Positions 50,739 through 59,154 of a stretch of 64,000 nucleotides of DNA are shown piece by piece. The notes beneath the pieces are model-generated. The model had not been told where the DNA came from. It made no database searches and saw nothing but the letters and a program-made list of their open reading frames with translations. How positions within the stretch are numbered: the first letter of the stretch is position 1; the number at the start of each line of letters is the position of its first letter. A program made the position numbers and the translations under genes. The stretch is from XN24 sp964462675 (lineage in GTDB: Bacteria; Pseudomonadota; Gammaproteobacteria; Steroidobacterales; XN24), in NCBI GenBank assembly GCA_964462675.1, contig CAYWYS010000008.1, positions 37,941 through 101,940 of the forward strand, read 5' to 3'.

Positions 50739-50766
50739 TGTAACAAACGCCGCGCAGGACCGTCTT
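50739..50766 (+). promoter_or_regulatory. Predicted ECF promoter P4 upstream of bufA
   Basis: TGTAAC at 50739-50744 and CGTCTT at 50761-50766, spacer 16, identical in layout to P1-P3. The bufA start is 96 bases further on. It suggests that the sigma factor at 25915 controls this cluster 24 kb away. Confidence 0.75.
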
Positions 50767-50862
50767 TTTACCTACGGCCCCTCAGGCCACGCGGGCCACG
50801 ATTCGTGTCGAGGATCGGCCGGCCTGACCGCGAAACGTCGAAAGCAACCGAAGGTGACAATC

Positions 50863-51228
50863 ATGAAACACAACGCTCGAATCACTAGTGCCCTGATCGC
50901 CGGCATGGCCCTCGCCATGGCCAGTTCCGCCATCGCCAAGCCGAACGACGGCCTCACGCTGGTCGAAAACGCTCCCGAGAAGGCGCGCGCGGCCTTTACT
51001 TCCTGGATGTCGGGTGAGCGCGTGCGGGGTCGAAAGGACAAGTGCTACGGCATTGCCCTGGCGGGCGAGAACGACTGCAAAGCCGGTGCGGGCACCAGTT
51101 GCGAGGGCACATCGACAATCGATTACCAGGGTAACGCCTGGACCAACGTACCGCGCGGCACCTGTGAGTTCATCATCACGCCAGAAGGCCCCGCGTCGTT
51201 GTCAGCCCTGGATCGCAACAATCCCTGA
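50863..51228 (+). CDS. bufA: BufA-type copper bufferin precursor (DUF2282)
   Basis: 121 residues from ATG 50863, with a signal peptide ending AIA (about residue 25). The mature part has KDKCYGIALAGENDCKAG (C61, C72), TSCEGTSTIDYQGNAW (C80) and VPRGTC (C101), the four-Cys DUF2282 pattern of bufferins. In studied systems, two of these Cys residues are converted by BufB/BufC to thiooxazole-type groups that bind copper in the periplasm. It is unrelated in sequence to HvfA at 27228. bufB follows at 19 bases. Confidence 0.93.
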   Translation: MKHNARITSALIAGMALAMASSAIAKPNDGLTLVENAPEKARAAFTSWMSGERVRGRKDKCYGIALAGENDCKAGAGTSCEGTSTIDYQGNAWTNVPRGTCEFIITPEGPASLSALDRNNP

Positions 51229-51247
51229 GACCTGAGCGACTGAGACG

Positions 51248-52156
51248 ATGACGCACGCCGAACGAGCGCCCGTGTCCCGGATGGCCACTGCGACTTCTTT
51301 TCGGGATCTGGGGGCAGGTGTCAGCCTGAAGCCCCAGCACTTTGCCGAAGCGGCGGCCTGCGACAGGCGGGGAGTGTGGTTCGAAGTACACCCGGAGAAC
51401 TACATGATGGCCGGCGGGCCGCGGCTCGCCGGCCTCGAGCAGGTCGCGGCGCGTCATCCAATCAGTTTTCATGGTGTGGGCGCCTCACTGGGCGGCCCGG
51501 ACCTGCCCGCGGCCGACCATATGGCCCGGCTCGCGCAGCTGATGCGGCGAATTGAGCCTGCGGTGGTGTCGGAGCACGCGGTCTGGTCCACTCACGCCGG
51601 CACCTACTTCGCGGATCTGCTGCCATTGCCCCGGACGAGTGTGGCGCTGGCGGCGCTCGTGCGGGGCGTGGACAGCTTCCAGGCGGACATTGGCCGGCGG
51701 ATTCTCCTGGAGAATCCCAGCAACTACCTGGCGGTACGAAGTGAGATGGACGAAGTGGACTTCTTGCTGGAGGTGGCCAGGCGCTCGGGCTGCGGACTAT
51801 TGCTCGACGTCAACAATCTCTACTTGTCGGCACGCAACGTGGGCGTTGATCCGCACGCATACATCCGCGCCATCCCACTTGACTTGGTGGGCGAGATCCA
51901 TATCGCCGGATTTCAATCGGATCCCCAGTTCGGCGATCGCTTGCTGATCGACAGCCACGACAGCGGGGTCGCTGCGGGCGTTTGGCAATTGCTGGACTTT
52001 GCCCTTGCCCACCTGGGTCATACCCCGGTTTTGCTCGAACGCGACGCCAATATTCCACCCTTCGACATGCTGCTGGAGGAATCCGGCCGGGCCGACCTTG
52101 CGCTGCAGAAGGTCCACCCGAGGCACAACGACAATCATGACCGAATGCTCGCTTGA
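51248..52156 (+). CDS. bufB: MNIO (DUF692) bufferin maturase, BufB-like
   Basis: 302 residues. The MNIO metal-ligand motifs appear in order: SFHGVGASLGG, VSEHAVWS, LLENPSNYL, LLLDVNNLYLS, EIHIAGFQ, LLIDSHDSGV and LLERDANIPP. Compared with the HvfB enzyme at 24297, the same ligands are present but loops differ. It acts on BufA. Its stop overlaps the bufC start by 20 bases. Confidence 0.94.
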   Translation: MTHAERAPVSRMATATSFRDLGAGVSLKPQHFAEAAACDRRGVWFEVHPENYMMAGGPRLAGLEQVAARHPISFHGVGASLGGPDLPAADHMARLAQLMRRIEPAVVSEHAVWSTHAGTYFADLLPLPRTSVALAALVRGVDSFQADIGRRILLENPSNYLAVRSEMDEVDFLLEVARRSGCGLLLDVNNLYLSARNVGVDPHAYIRAIPLDLVGEIHIAGFQSDPQFGDRLLIDSHDSGVAAGVWQLLDFALAHLGHTPVLLERDANIPPFDMLLEESGRADLALQKVHPRHNDNHDRMLA

Positions 52157-52952
52157 CGCCCAAGGGCGGGATTTCTACCGGGGCCTGGGCGATTTTATTC
52201 GCCACGGGGACCCCGGCGGCCTCGGTGAACTGTTCCAGCGAGGCTTTGACCCGACCATCGCCGCCATTTATCGCAACGGCTTCTACCGCAGTTGCCGGGA
52301 GGTTCTTGTCCATACCTTTGCCAGTGTTCACCAGGTCCTTGGCCATGACGTTTTTGCCATGCTGGCTCGCAATTATGCTGACCAGCATCCGCCGCCGCAG
52401 GGCACGCTCACGGGCTACGGGCAGCACTTTCCCGAGTGGCTGGCGATGCATGTCTACCCGCCTCAAGCAGGGCTGACCGCCATGGCGCAGCTGGACCGGG
52501 CCTGGATCAACTGCCTTCATGGCCAGGACGCCGCCCCCCTCACTGGGCAAAGCCTGCCAGGGTTGCTGGAGCGAGGCGCAGATATCGCCCAATTGCCGAT
52601 ATCCTTGCTGCCGAACGCCCAACTCATCGACACCACCGTCGAGGCATTCGCATTGTGGAGCGACTTCAAGCGCGGCAACGAGATTCAGTGGCCGGGTGAC
52701 GCAATTACGACGGAGCCAAACGTCGTTCTGATGTGGCGCCCTGAGATGACGGTCTTCGCGCGCTCATTATCTGCCGGCGAATACCTTTTCTTGAGCGAAG
52801 TGGAACGGTGCCACTCCCTGGATGGCGCCAGCACAGCGGTGTTGAACTCAATCCCTGGATTCGAACTGGCAGGCCACTTTGCAGAGTTGCTGAATAATGG
52901 CGTCCTGCAAGTGAACGAACAGCCCACACCTGAGCAAGGAATCGAGCGATGA
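52137..52952 (+). CDS. bufC: BufC-like maturation partner (DUF2063)
   Basis: 271 residues from ATG 52137. The N-terminal DUF2063 domain has RDFYRGLGDFIRHGDPGGLG, IAAIYRNGFYRSCREVLVH and HFPEWLAMHVYPPQ. The C-terminal domain has VVLMWRPEMTVFARSLSAGE. It is the leader-binding partner of BufB. It overlaps bufB and the DoxX gene by 4 bases (ATGA at 52949). Confidence 0.92.
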   Translation: MTECSLDAQGRDFYRGLGDFIRHGDPGGLGELFQRGFDPTIAAIYRNGFYRSCREVLVHTFASVHQVLGHDVFAMLARNYADQHPPPQGTLTGYGQHFPEWLAMHVYPPQAGLTAMAQLDRAWINCLHGQDAAPLTGQSLPGLLERGADIAQLPISLLPNAQLIDTTVEAFALWSDFKRGNEIQWPGDAITTEPNVVLMWRPEMTVFARSLSAGEYLFLSEVERCHSLDGASTAVLNSIPGFELAGHFAELLNNGVLQVNEQPTPEQGIER

Positions 52953-53491
52953 CAATCGTGGCAAGTGCTGCTTCTTTGTATGGACTCGTGGCGCGCCGAA
53001 CCGAACACTGGCTGGCGCCGCTCGCCGGGCTCTTCCTGAGACTGGCCGCCGCCCAGGTATTTCTCAGCTCTGGACTCTCCAAATGGAACGGCTGGTTTGA
53101 CTTCAATGAGCAAAAATACGACCTGTTCCTGTACGAGTTCTTCTGCCCTGATCCGGTCCGTCCCGGCGCGTTGTTGCTGTGCGACCCGGAGACCATGGAC
53201 TACGTGGATGGCTCGGCAATTGTCAGCTTAATCGAAAGTCTCGCACTCACGGCGGGCGTGGTCGAAGTACTGTTGCCCGTATTGCTTATCATCGGCTTGT
53301 TCACCCGCTTTGCCGCGCTTGGTCTGATCGGCATGACCTTGTTTATTCAACTTGCGGTGTTTCCCAGCTGGAGCCATTGGTGGAATCCCGCCGTGTGGTG
53401 GTTCGTCGCGTTGTTCGCCGTGCTGGCCCGGGGACCGGGGAGCTTGTCCCTCGACCGGATATTCGGGCTTGAGAAAGCGCCAACGGCATAA
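52949..53491 (+). CDS. DoxX-family membrane protein of the buf operon
   Basis: 180 residues with four membrane helices. The DoxX signature is LRLAAAQVFLSSGLSKWNGW (about 27-46). A large soluble loop contains two Cys (YEFFCPDPVRPGALLLCDPE). It is the fourth gene of the usual bufA-bufB-bufC-DoxX order. Confidence 0.9.
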   Translation: MTIVASAASLYGLVARRTEHWLAPLAGLFLRLAAAQVFLSSGLSKWNGWFDFNEQKYDLFLYEFFCPDPVRPGALLLCDPETMDYVDGSAIVSLIESLALTAGVVEVLLPVLLIIGLFTRFAALGLIGMTLFIQLAVFPSWSHWWNPAVWWFVALFAVLARGPGSLSLDRIFGLEKAPTA

Positions 53492-53501
53492 GCCCGTGTA
53501 C

Positions 53502-54270
53502 TTACGGCGCCGTCTCGGCCCAGGGTATCAGGGCGGGATCGAAGCCGTTGGCCAGCGTCGGTTTGATGATCTGGAAATACGGCGAAACGTCGAAGTCGCG
53601 CGGCGTGAACAGGCTGTGGTGTCGGATCCGGAATATCTCCTGTTCGTTGAAGCCGTGCCAACTATCCATGCAGCGCAGGTGCTCAACTTCCGGCAAGATG
53701 GGATAGTTGACAGACTGGAATGCAAGGGCGATCAGGGATGAACAGATGGCCCGCGTCGGATCGCCGCTGCCGAATGCGATCATTCGGCGGCGCCAGCGCT
53801 GCGGCACGGGCGGTGTGGGCAACAGGTACCTCGCCAGGTCGACAATATTCCTGATGTCATACTGGTGCCCGACGCGCTCTGTCGCGTAACACACCACGGC
53901 TTCTATTTGCGCCTCGCTGAGGCCGACCGGGCGGCAGATGCGCGTATGCATCCCTGCATAGAGCTNNNNNNNNNNNNNNNNNNNNNNNNNNNNNNNNNNN
54001 NNNNNNNNNNNNNNNNNNNNNNNNNNNNNNNNNNNNNNNNNNNNNNNNNNNNNNNNNNNNNNNNNGCGCGGCGTGCGACCAGGTCGACTGGGTGAGATAG
54101 CGGATAGCGGTAGCAAAGCGGCTGGTGCCCTCCACCAGCAATACGTCTCCCTTGCAGAGAGTAGCGGCAAGCTGGGACGCGGAACTGGTGGAAATACTGA
54201 GGGCGCGATCGCGCGGCCTCGCCAGGTACGCAGCAAGCCAGCGGCCCACTCGAGTTCTCAAGGACGCCAT
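53502..54270 (-). CDS. YiiX/C92-type papain-like amidase, split by scaffold gap
   Basis: From ATG 54270 the N-terminal part reads ASQLAATLCKGDVLLVEGTS and RYLTQSTWSHAA up to the gap, and the C-terminal part after the gap reads IRNIVDLARYLLPTPP and RAICSSLIALAFQSVNYPIL, with the likely catalytic Cys in AICSSLI. Both halves fit a permuted NlpC/P60 (YiiX-type) enzyme, but 100 Ns (53966-54065) lie between them, so the frame through the gap is not known. Its function is probably amide or lipid hydrolysis at the membrane. Confidence 0.7.
53966..54065. other. Assembly gap (100 Ns)
   Basis: Exactly 100 unknown bases. The round number indicates a scaffold gap with placeholder length, so distances across it are unreliable. 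Confidence 0.99.
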
Positions 54271-54460
54271 GCCAGGACAACCTCTGACTGCCGCATGCCG
54301 CATTGAGTGCTGCGACGATAGACGGTAAGACTATCGGCCTCGTGCGCGGGTTCCCGATCTTGTCAGGCAATCATCTTCGGACTCTGCGGTCATGGCCCGC
54401 GAAGTAGGTCCAGACATCGACGACATCGAAGGCGAGGGTTTCTCATTGGGGTCAGGTCTT

Positions 54461-55819
54461 TCAGTCCCTGCTGAGCAGAAACTGCAGCAGGTTGTCCTGG
54501 AAACTGATGTTCGTCGCAAGCCGGTCATGCTCCTCGCACAGAAAGATTGAGCCGACGACAGGAAAGAAACTCCAGGGGTGGCGCGGCACCGCCGGGTCCA
54601 GGGTTTCCCGGGCGAGCAGCGAGGCCTTGGTAACGCGCTGATCGCCCGGCTCCAGCATCAGGCGATCGTAGTCCACGCCGGGCATCGGCTGCCGGATGTC
54701 ACCCGGTCTGAGTCGCGCCACGGATTCGCCGCGCAATTCCTCGATGACGATACGAGCCGGCGTCAGGTGACAGTCCCCGCCAAAGGTCATCATGGTCCAT
54801 GGCACGCGCTCCAGCGGGATGGTCAACGACCAGACGAAGCGACGGGCACGCTCCAGATTGTGATGAAACGCCGATTGCAGCAACGCCAGGTGCGCCTCAC
54901 CCTCCTCGTCGGAAACGAATTTCTTGCGCACGCGCGCGCGAACCTTCTCATCGAAGATCGACCATTCGAATCGTCGCCAAATGACGACGTCGAAGATGTC
55001 TCTTTCCAGTGGCACGCCACGATGATTCAGTATCCAATCATTCAGCGGGTGCGGAAAAACCTGGTACAGACTGGGGAAGGTCGCCATGACCTCGGGTTGA
55101 ATCCTGCGAAGCCCTACGCGCTCGCCGACGATGAACGCATGCAGGGAACTGACCGAGCCAAGATTGGGCGTGCCGAGCAAGGCAACGCGGCGCACGCGGC
55201 CCTCACCCCGATAGGTGAGCGGAAAGTCGTTGCCGTCGAGGACGTCCGTCGGACCGAAGCGCATGTAGTAGCGGGCGATCAGCCCACCCATGCTGTGGGC
55301 GATGATATCGACCTGCAGATCAGGATCGCCGTAATCGACTCGGATCTGCTCGATCAGCGCGTCGAGCTGCGCCACGGCGCGGAGATTGTCGTGCCGCCAG
55401 TCATAGGCGAACTCATAGTAATAACGGCGCCCGGGCGTGACGCGCTCCCCTGGCCTGCCCCGTTGATACTGCCCTGCGCTCTCGAGGATCCGAATAATGG
55501 AAGCGTAGTAATCCCGACCGGCGACCCGATCGGTGAGGCCATGCGCCACCAGGCCGTCATCGACCGACTCAAGCGTGACGGCATCCACCGACAACGCGAG
55601 GCTTTCACGCCCGGCCAGAAACGCGCGCCAGCCCTTCCCCGGCCATTGCTCCGTACCGTCGGCATCGACCAGGCGCGAGCCCATAATCCCCGGAATCAGG
55701 ATCACTGGCGGCTGGTCGACAGTCGCGCCGCTGCCCTCGTACAGGCGCTCGAGGTCCGGCGCGACGCCGGTCGCGCAGCCCGCCAGAGCCAGCACTCCGA
55801 GCAACAGCCAGCGCATCAC
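54461..55819 (-). CDS. LCAT-like alpha/beta-hydrolase lipoprotein
   Basis: 452 residues with a lipobox LALAGC near residue 15. The lecithin:cholesterol acyltransferase-type fold is shown by VILIPGIMGSRLVDADG (oxyanion loop, about 38-55), YDWRHDN, IIAHSMGGLIARYYMRFGP (nucleophile Ser) and VALLGTPNLGS. It is probably an outer-membrane-attached lipase/acyltransferase. The overlap with the upstream AhpD-like gene (4 bases) implies co-transcription. Confidence 0.88.
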   Translation of the reverse strand: MMRWLLLGVLALAGCATGVAPDLERLYEGSGATVDQPPVILIPGIMGSRLVDADGTEQWPGKGWRAFLAGRESLALSVDAVTLESVDDGLVAHGLTDRVAGRDYYASIIRILESAGQYQRGRPGERVTPGRRYYYEFAYDWRHDNLRAVAQLDALIEQIRVDYGDPDLQVDIIAHSMGGLIARYYMRFGPTDVLDGNDFPLTYRGEGRVRRVALLGTPNLGSVSSLHAFIVGERVGLRRIQPEVMATFPSLYQVFPHPLNDWILNHRGVPLERDIFDVVIWRRFEWSIFDEKVRARVRKKFVSDEEGEAHLALLQSAFHHNLERARRFVWSLTIPLERVPWTMMTFGGDCHLTPARIVIEELRGESVARLRPGDIRQPMPGVDYDRLMLEPGDQRVTKASLLARETLDPAVPRHPWSFFPVVGSIFLCEEHDRLATNISFQDNLLQFLLSRD

Positions 55820-56373
55820 ACCTTGTAACCCTCCACTTCCTGGTCACTGTAGGCGACCCCAAGGCCCAGCGCGATGCGGTTGACGAAGTTGAAATACGCC
55901 ACGATGAGGTTGACCAGCAGGATATTCTCGTCGGCCAGCCCCGCCTCGCGCAATGCGCTGATGTCGGACTCCGACACTTCGTGTGGTGTCGTGGTCAGCT
56001 TGATCGCGTATTCCACCATGGCCCGATCGGTGCGCGCCAGGAACGGCTGCAGCGCATTCTCGCGCAACGTGGCCAGCTGTTCCTCATCGCGCACATAGCG
56101 GGCGAGCGCCTCGGCGTGATGAGCGACGCAATAGCCGCAACGGTTGGCTTGCGACACGGCCACGGCAACCAGTTCACGCTGGCGGCGATTGATTCCGCCC
56201 GGACCGAACATGATGCCCATGTAGAGGTCCAGGTGGTGGCGCAATGCCGCCGGGCGCAGGCTGTGCACTTTCAGGATGTTCGACACCTTGCCGCGCTTTT
56301 CCCGCAGTTCGGCATAGAGGTCGGCGATCTCACCCACCGCCGTGGTTTCATCGACTTCGCGAATCCAGCTCAT
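55816..56373 (-). CDS. AhpD/CMD-family peroxidase-like enzyme
   Basis: 185 residues from ATG 56373. The catalytic CxxC-x3-H is CGYCVAHH (about 101-108). The protein ends LGVAYSDQEVEGYKV. These alkylhydroperoxidase-like proteins use paired Cys to reduce peroxides. The truncated copy at 27639-27815 matches its C-terminus. It overlaps both the DoxX gene (4 bases) and the lipase gene (4 bases). Confidence 0.92.
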   Translation of the reverse strand: MSWIREVDETTAVGEIADLYAELREKRGKVSNILKVHSLRPAALRHHLDLYMGIMFGPGGINRRQRELVAVAVSQANRCGYCVAHHAEALARYVRDEEQLATLRENALQPFLARTDRAMVEYAIKLTTTPHEVSESDISALREAGLADENILLVNLIVAYFNFVNRIALGLGVAYSDQEVEGYKV

Positions 56374-56777
56374 CGTCCCACCGTCCAGAGATTGTCCAGG
56401 TCGCGCAGCAGGAACAATGCAATGCACGCGGCGAGCATCGGCCATGCGGCGAAAAACAGCAGGTTCGGTCCCTCGAATGGCGCAAGGTACTGGCGGAACG
56501 AGGACAGCGTCGAGACAGTGTGCATCGCCAGCACTGCACCGTAGGTCCAGAATCGCCACGCGCCGGCCAGAAAAGCAAGCACCACCAGGAGCTGGATGAC
56601 ACCGATGACGTAGAACACCGGCTCACCGAGGCCCGGCAGGGCGTAGAACGCACCGAATACGCCGGCAGCGTGCTCGGGCCTCAGCAGCTTGTCGACGGAC
56701 CAGGCCAGCATGACGATCGCGACGCCGACGCGGAGCAGCAGGAGTGAAACGGGCAGGCGATTGACGGCTTTGGACAT
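56370..56777 (-). CDS. DoxX-like membrane protein
   Basis: 135 residues from ATG 56777 with four membrane helices (LLLLRVGVAIVMLAWSVDKL at the start, VIGVIQLLVVLAFLAG in the middle). It resembles the DoxX/MauE group. A divergent TetR gene starts 67 bases away, with an operator between them, so this operon (DoxX, AhpD-like, lipase) is probably repressed by that TetR. Confidence 0.85.
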   Translation of the reverse strand: MSKAVNRLPVSLLLLRVGVAIVMLAWSVDKLLRPEHAAGVFGAFYALPGLGEPVFYVIGVIQLLVVLAFLAGAWRFWTYGAVLAMHTVSTLSSFRQYLAPFEGPNLLFFAAWPMLAACIALFLLRDLDNLWTVGR

Positions 56778-56816
56778 CAGGACGCACTCCGGGTTCAATG
56801 ATGCGTATTGCATTTT

Positions 56817-56830
56817 GTACCAAGTGGTAC
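56817..56830. promoter_or_regulatory. TetR operator palindrome
   Basis: GTACCA-AG-TGGTAC is a perfect inverted repeat, extended imperfectly on both sides, in the 66-base divergent spacer between the DoxX and TetR starts. It lies 13 bases upstream of the TetR ATG, where an autoregulatory site is expected. Confidence 0.75.
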
Positions 56831-56843
56831 TAATTTACCAGCC

Positions 56844-57431
56844 ATGACCGCAGGCCGTCCCCTCGAGTTCGATCCGGACGCAGCGCTGGCAGCGGCCATG
56901 AGGCTGTTCTGGTCGCAGGGCTACGAGGCCACCTCGCTGCAGGACCTGCTTGGCCGCATGGGCATCGCGCGGAGCAGCTTCTACCAGGCGTTCCACAGCA
57001 AGCGTGCCTTGTTCATTTCAGCTGTGGAGCGCTACCGCGATGGCCTCGTGGCGGATTTGCGCGACCAGCTCGCCACGTCGGAATCCGGTCTGGCCTTCCT
57101 TCGCAACATGCTCGCGTCGGTGGCCGACGACGCGCGCGGCAGGAATCAGCGCCGGGGCTGCCTGGTGTTCAACTCGGCCGCCGAGTTCGGCCAGTCGGAC
57201 ACGCAGGTCGCCGCGACGGTCGCCACCAGCATTGATGCGTTTGCATGCGTATTTGCCGATGCGGTCCGGCGTGCCCAGCGCGAGGGTGACATTGATCCGG
57301 GCCATGACCCCGAGCGCCTCGGCCGTTACGTGGTGTGTTCCATGAGCGGCCTGCGCACCCTCGCCAAGGCCGGCGCCAGGCCGCGCGAAATTCTCGATCT
57401 TGCGGAGATCTCGATCTCCGCGCTGAACTGA
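56844..57431 (+). CDS. TetR/AcrR-family transcriptional regulator
   Basis: 195 residues from ATG 56844. The N-terminal helix-turn-helix is FWSQGYEATSLQDLLGRMGI with RSSFYQAFHSKRALF (about 20-55). The ligand-binding half has two Cys (RGCLVFNSAAEFG and VVCSMSGL). It is divergent to the DoxX/AhpD/lipase operon and precedes an AhpD-family gene by 13 bases. Confidence 0.92.
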   Translation: MTAGRPLEFDPDAALAAAMRLFWSQGYEATSLQDLLGRMGIARSSFYQAFHSKRALFISAVERYRDGLVADLRDQLATSESGLAFLRNMLASVADDARGRNQRRGCLVFNSAAEFGQSDTQVAATVATSIDAFACVFADAVRRAQREGDIDPGHDPERLGRYVVCSMSGLRTLAKAGARPREILDLAEISISALN

Positions 57432-57444
57432 CCAGGAGCATATT

Positions 57445-57984
57445 GTGAAATTCAACGTATACACCATCGAAAACGCCCCCGAGCGCTCCCGTGCCACGCT
57501 GGAAGGTGTCAAACAGGCCTACGGCTTTGTGCCGAACCTGTTCGGCGTGTTCGCCGAGTCACCGTCTGCAGTACAGGCATATGCCGCCATCGGCAAGGCC
57601 CTGCAGAACGCTGGCCTGACCGCGATCGAGCAGCAGGTCGTATTCCTGAGCGTGAGCGCCACCAATGGGTGCAAGTACTGCGTTGCCGCGCACAGCACCA
57701 TCGCCAAGGGCGTCAAGATGCCTGACGATGTCCTGGCCGCGCTGCGGGCACAGGAAGAGCTGCCGGATGCGCGACTGCAGACGCTGTCTGAATTCACACG
57801 CGCGGTCATCAGTCACCGCGGCTGGGTGCCTGACGAGGACCTCCAGGTCTTCCTGGATGCCGGCTTCGAACGTCGCCACGTACTCGATGTCCTCACCATC
57901 ATCGCCATGAAGACGTTGAGCAACTATACGAATCATATCGCCGAGACCCCGCTCGATGATGCGTTTTCCGCCCAGGCCTGGTAG
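57445..57984 (+). CDS. AhpD/CMD-family peroxidase-like enzyme
   Basis: 179 residues. The catalytic segment is NGCKYCVAAHS (CxxC-x3-H, about 74-84). AIEQQVVFLSVSATNGCKYC is typical of YciW/AhpD-like proteins. The broken gene at 28215-28573 is its paralogue. It follows the TetR gene by 13 bases and is likely co-regulated. Confidence 0.93.
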   Translation: MKFNVYTIENAPERSRATLEGVKQAYGFVPNLFGVFAESPSAVQAYAAIGKALQNAGLTAIEQQVVFLSVSATNGCKYCVAAHSTIAKGVKMPDDVLAALRAQEELPDARLQTLSEFTRAVISHRGWVPDEDLQVFLDAGFERRHVLDVLTIIAMKTLSNYTNHIAETPLDDAFSAQAW

Positions 57985-58006
57985 CGATTTGTAAGGAAAT
58001 TCAGCC

Positions 58007-59122
58007 GTGCAAAGCCGTTGTCGTTCTGACCTTCTTGCGCTCGCGCTGTGCCTGTCAGTTCTCGCACTGGTCACGGGCTGCGGTGGGGGTGGCGGTGGAG
58101 GCGCGCCGCCTCCCGGCGGCAACCTGCCGGTTCCGCAGCCCGAGTTCCGCTCGGAGGGATTGAGCGGCCTGATTGTCCTGGGTATCTACCAGCACGGCGA
58201 CCGACTATTTGCCACAACCGACGATGGACTGTTTGCCAAGGCGGTGGGCCAGGACAGCTGGCAGTTCGTCGGACTGGACGACTTCCTGATCGAGGACCTG
58301 GTCATCCTGGATGAGCAGCATATGCTCGCCGCGGTCGTGTTCGAGCCGGACCCGCTCGTTTTCCGAGACGCGAGGTTATACGAGACAGTCAACGGTGGGG
58401 CGAACTGGCTGCCCGTGGACAACGACTTCGGCGGCGGTTTTCAGGAGAACATCGGCATCTGGGCCCTGCATTACGATGCCGTCGGCGGACGGCTCTACGC
58501 TGTCGGCCAGGATGCGCTGGCCGTGTCGGAGGACGTCGGGCGGTCCTGGGAGCTACTGGCCGGCGTCTGGGACGGCTTCGACCCGCCGCAGAGCGCGGTG
58601 AACCTGAACGCGGCAAGAAACGAGGTTTGGTTCGGTGGCGCAAGCGCCATCGAACAATTGAAGCTCAGGCGCCACGACCTGGGCAGCGGCGAGACGACCA
58701 CCTTTGACTGGTCCCTGCTGCCCTCGCCTGCAACAATCGAAGGCATTACCTTTGATCCGACCAACCCTGATCGCATCCTGGCCTCGGGCGAGGGCGGCAT
58801 CCTGCAAAGCATGGATAATGGTGCGACTTGGTCGCGCCTGCTGGGCGAGCGGAGCGCCCGCTTCTACTTCGATACACCGTTGGATCCCCAGGACCCACAG
58901 GTCATCTACACAGCAGGTTGGCTGAAGGAGTTCGAACTGCCCCAGCCGCTGATCCTCGAGGTGTCCCGGGACAGCGGCGAGACGTGGACCACGTACGCGC
59001 TCAACGATCCCGGCCTGTTCGGCGGCGCCTGGAGCATTCGGGCAGTCGTGGAGGATGGCCGGACAGTCCTGTACGTCGGCCTGTTCCGCGGTGGCATCAT
59101 GAAAGTGCTGCCTCCGGCCTGA
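58007..59122 (+). CDS. BNR/sialidase-like repeat lipoprotein
   Basis: 371 residues from GTG 58007, with a lipobox LVTGC followed by a Gly-rich and Pro-rich linker. The rest shows repeats of the type LxVSxDxGxSW: TVNGGANWLPVD, VSEDVGRSWELLAG, SMDNGATWSRLLG and SRDSGETWTTYA. This is the BNR/photosystem II stability (HCF136-like) propeller pattern, a lipid-anchored surface beta-propeller of unknown ligand. Confidence 0.85.
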   Translation: MQSRCRSDLLALALCLSVLALVTGCGGGGGGGAPPPGGNLPVPQPEFRSEGLSGLIVLGIYQHGDRLFATTDDGLFAKAVGQDSWQFVGLDDFLIEDLVILDEQHMLAAVVFEPDPLVFRDARLYETVNGGANWLPVDNDFGGGFQENIGIWALHYDAVGGRLYAVGQDALAVSEDVGRSWELLAGVWDGFDPPQSAVNLNAARNEVWFGGASAIEQLKLRRHDLGSGETTTFDWSLLPSPATIEGITFDPTNPDRILASGEGGILQSMDNGATWSRLLGERSARFYFDTPLDPQDPQVIYTAGWLKEFELPQPLILEVSRDSGETWTTYALNDPGLFGGAWSIRAVVEDGRTVLYVGLFRGGIMKVLPPA

Positions 59123-59154
59123 GCAGGCGCGGCCTCGATGAAGAGATTCCGGTC

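Noticed and set aside
53966..54065. Reading through the N block as a single frame
   Set aside because: The 100 Ns are a placeholder, so the true frame and length across the gap are unknown.
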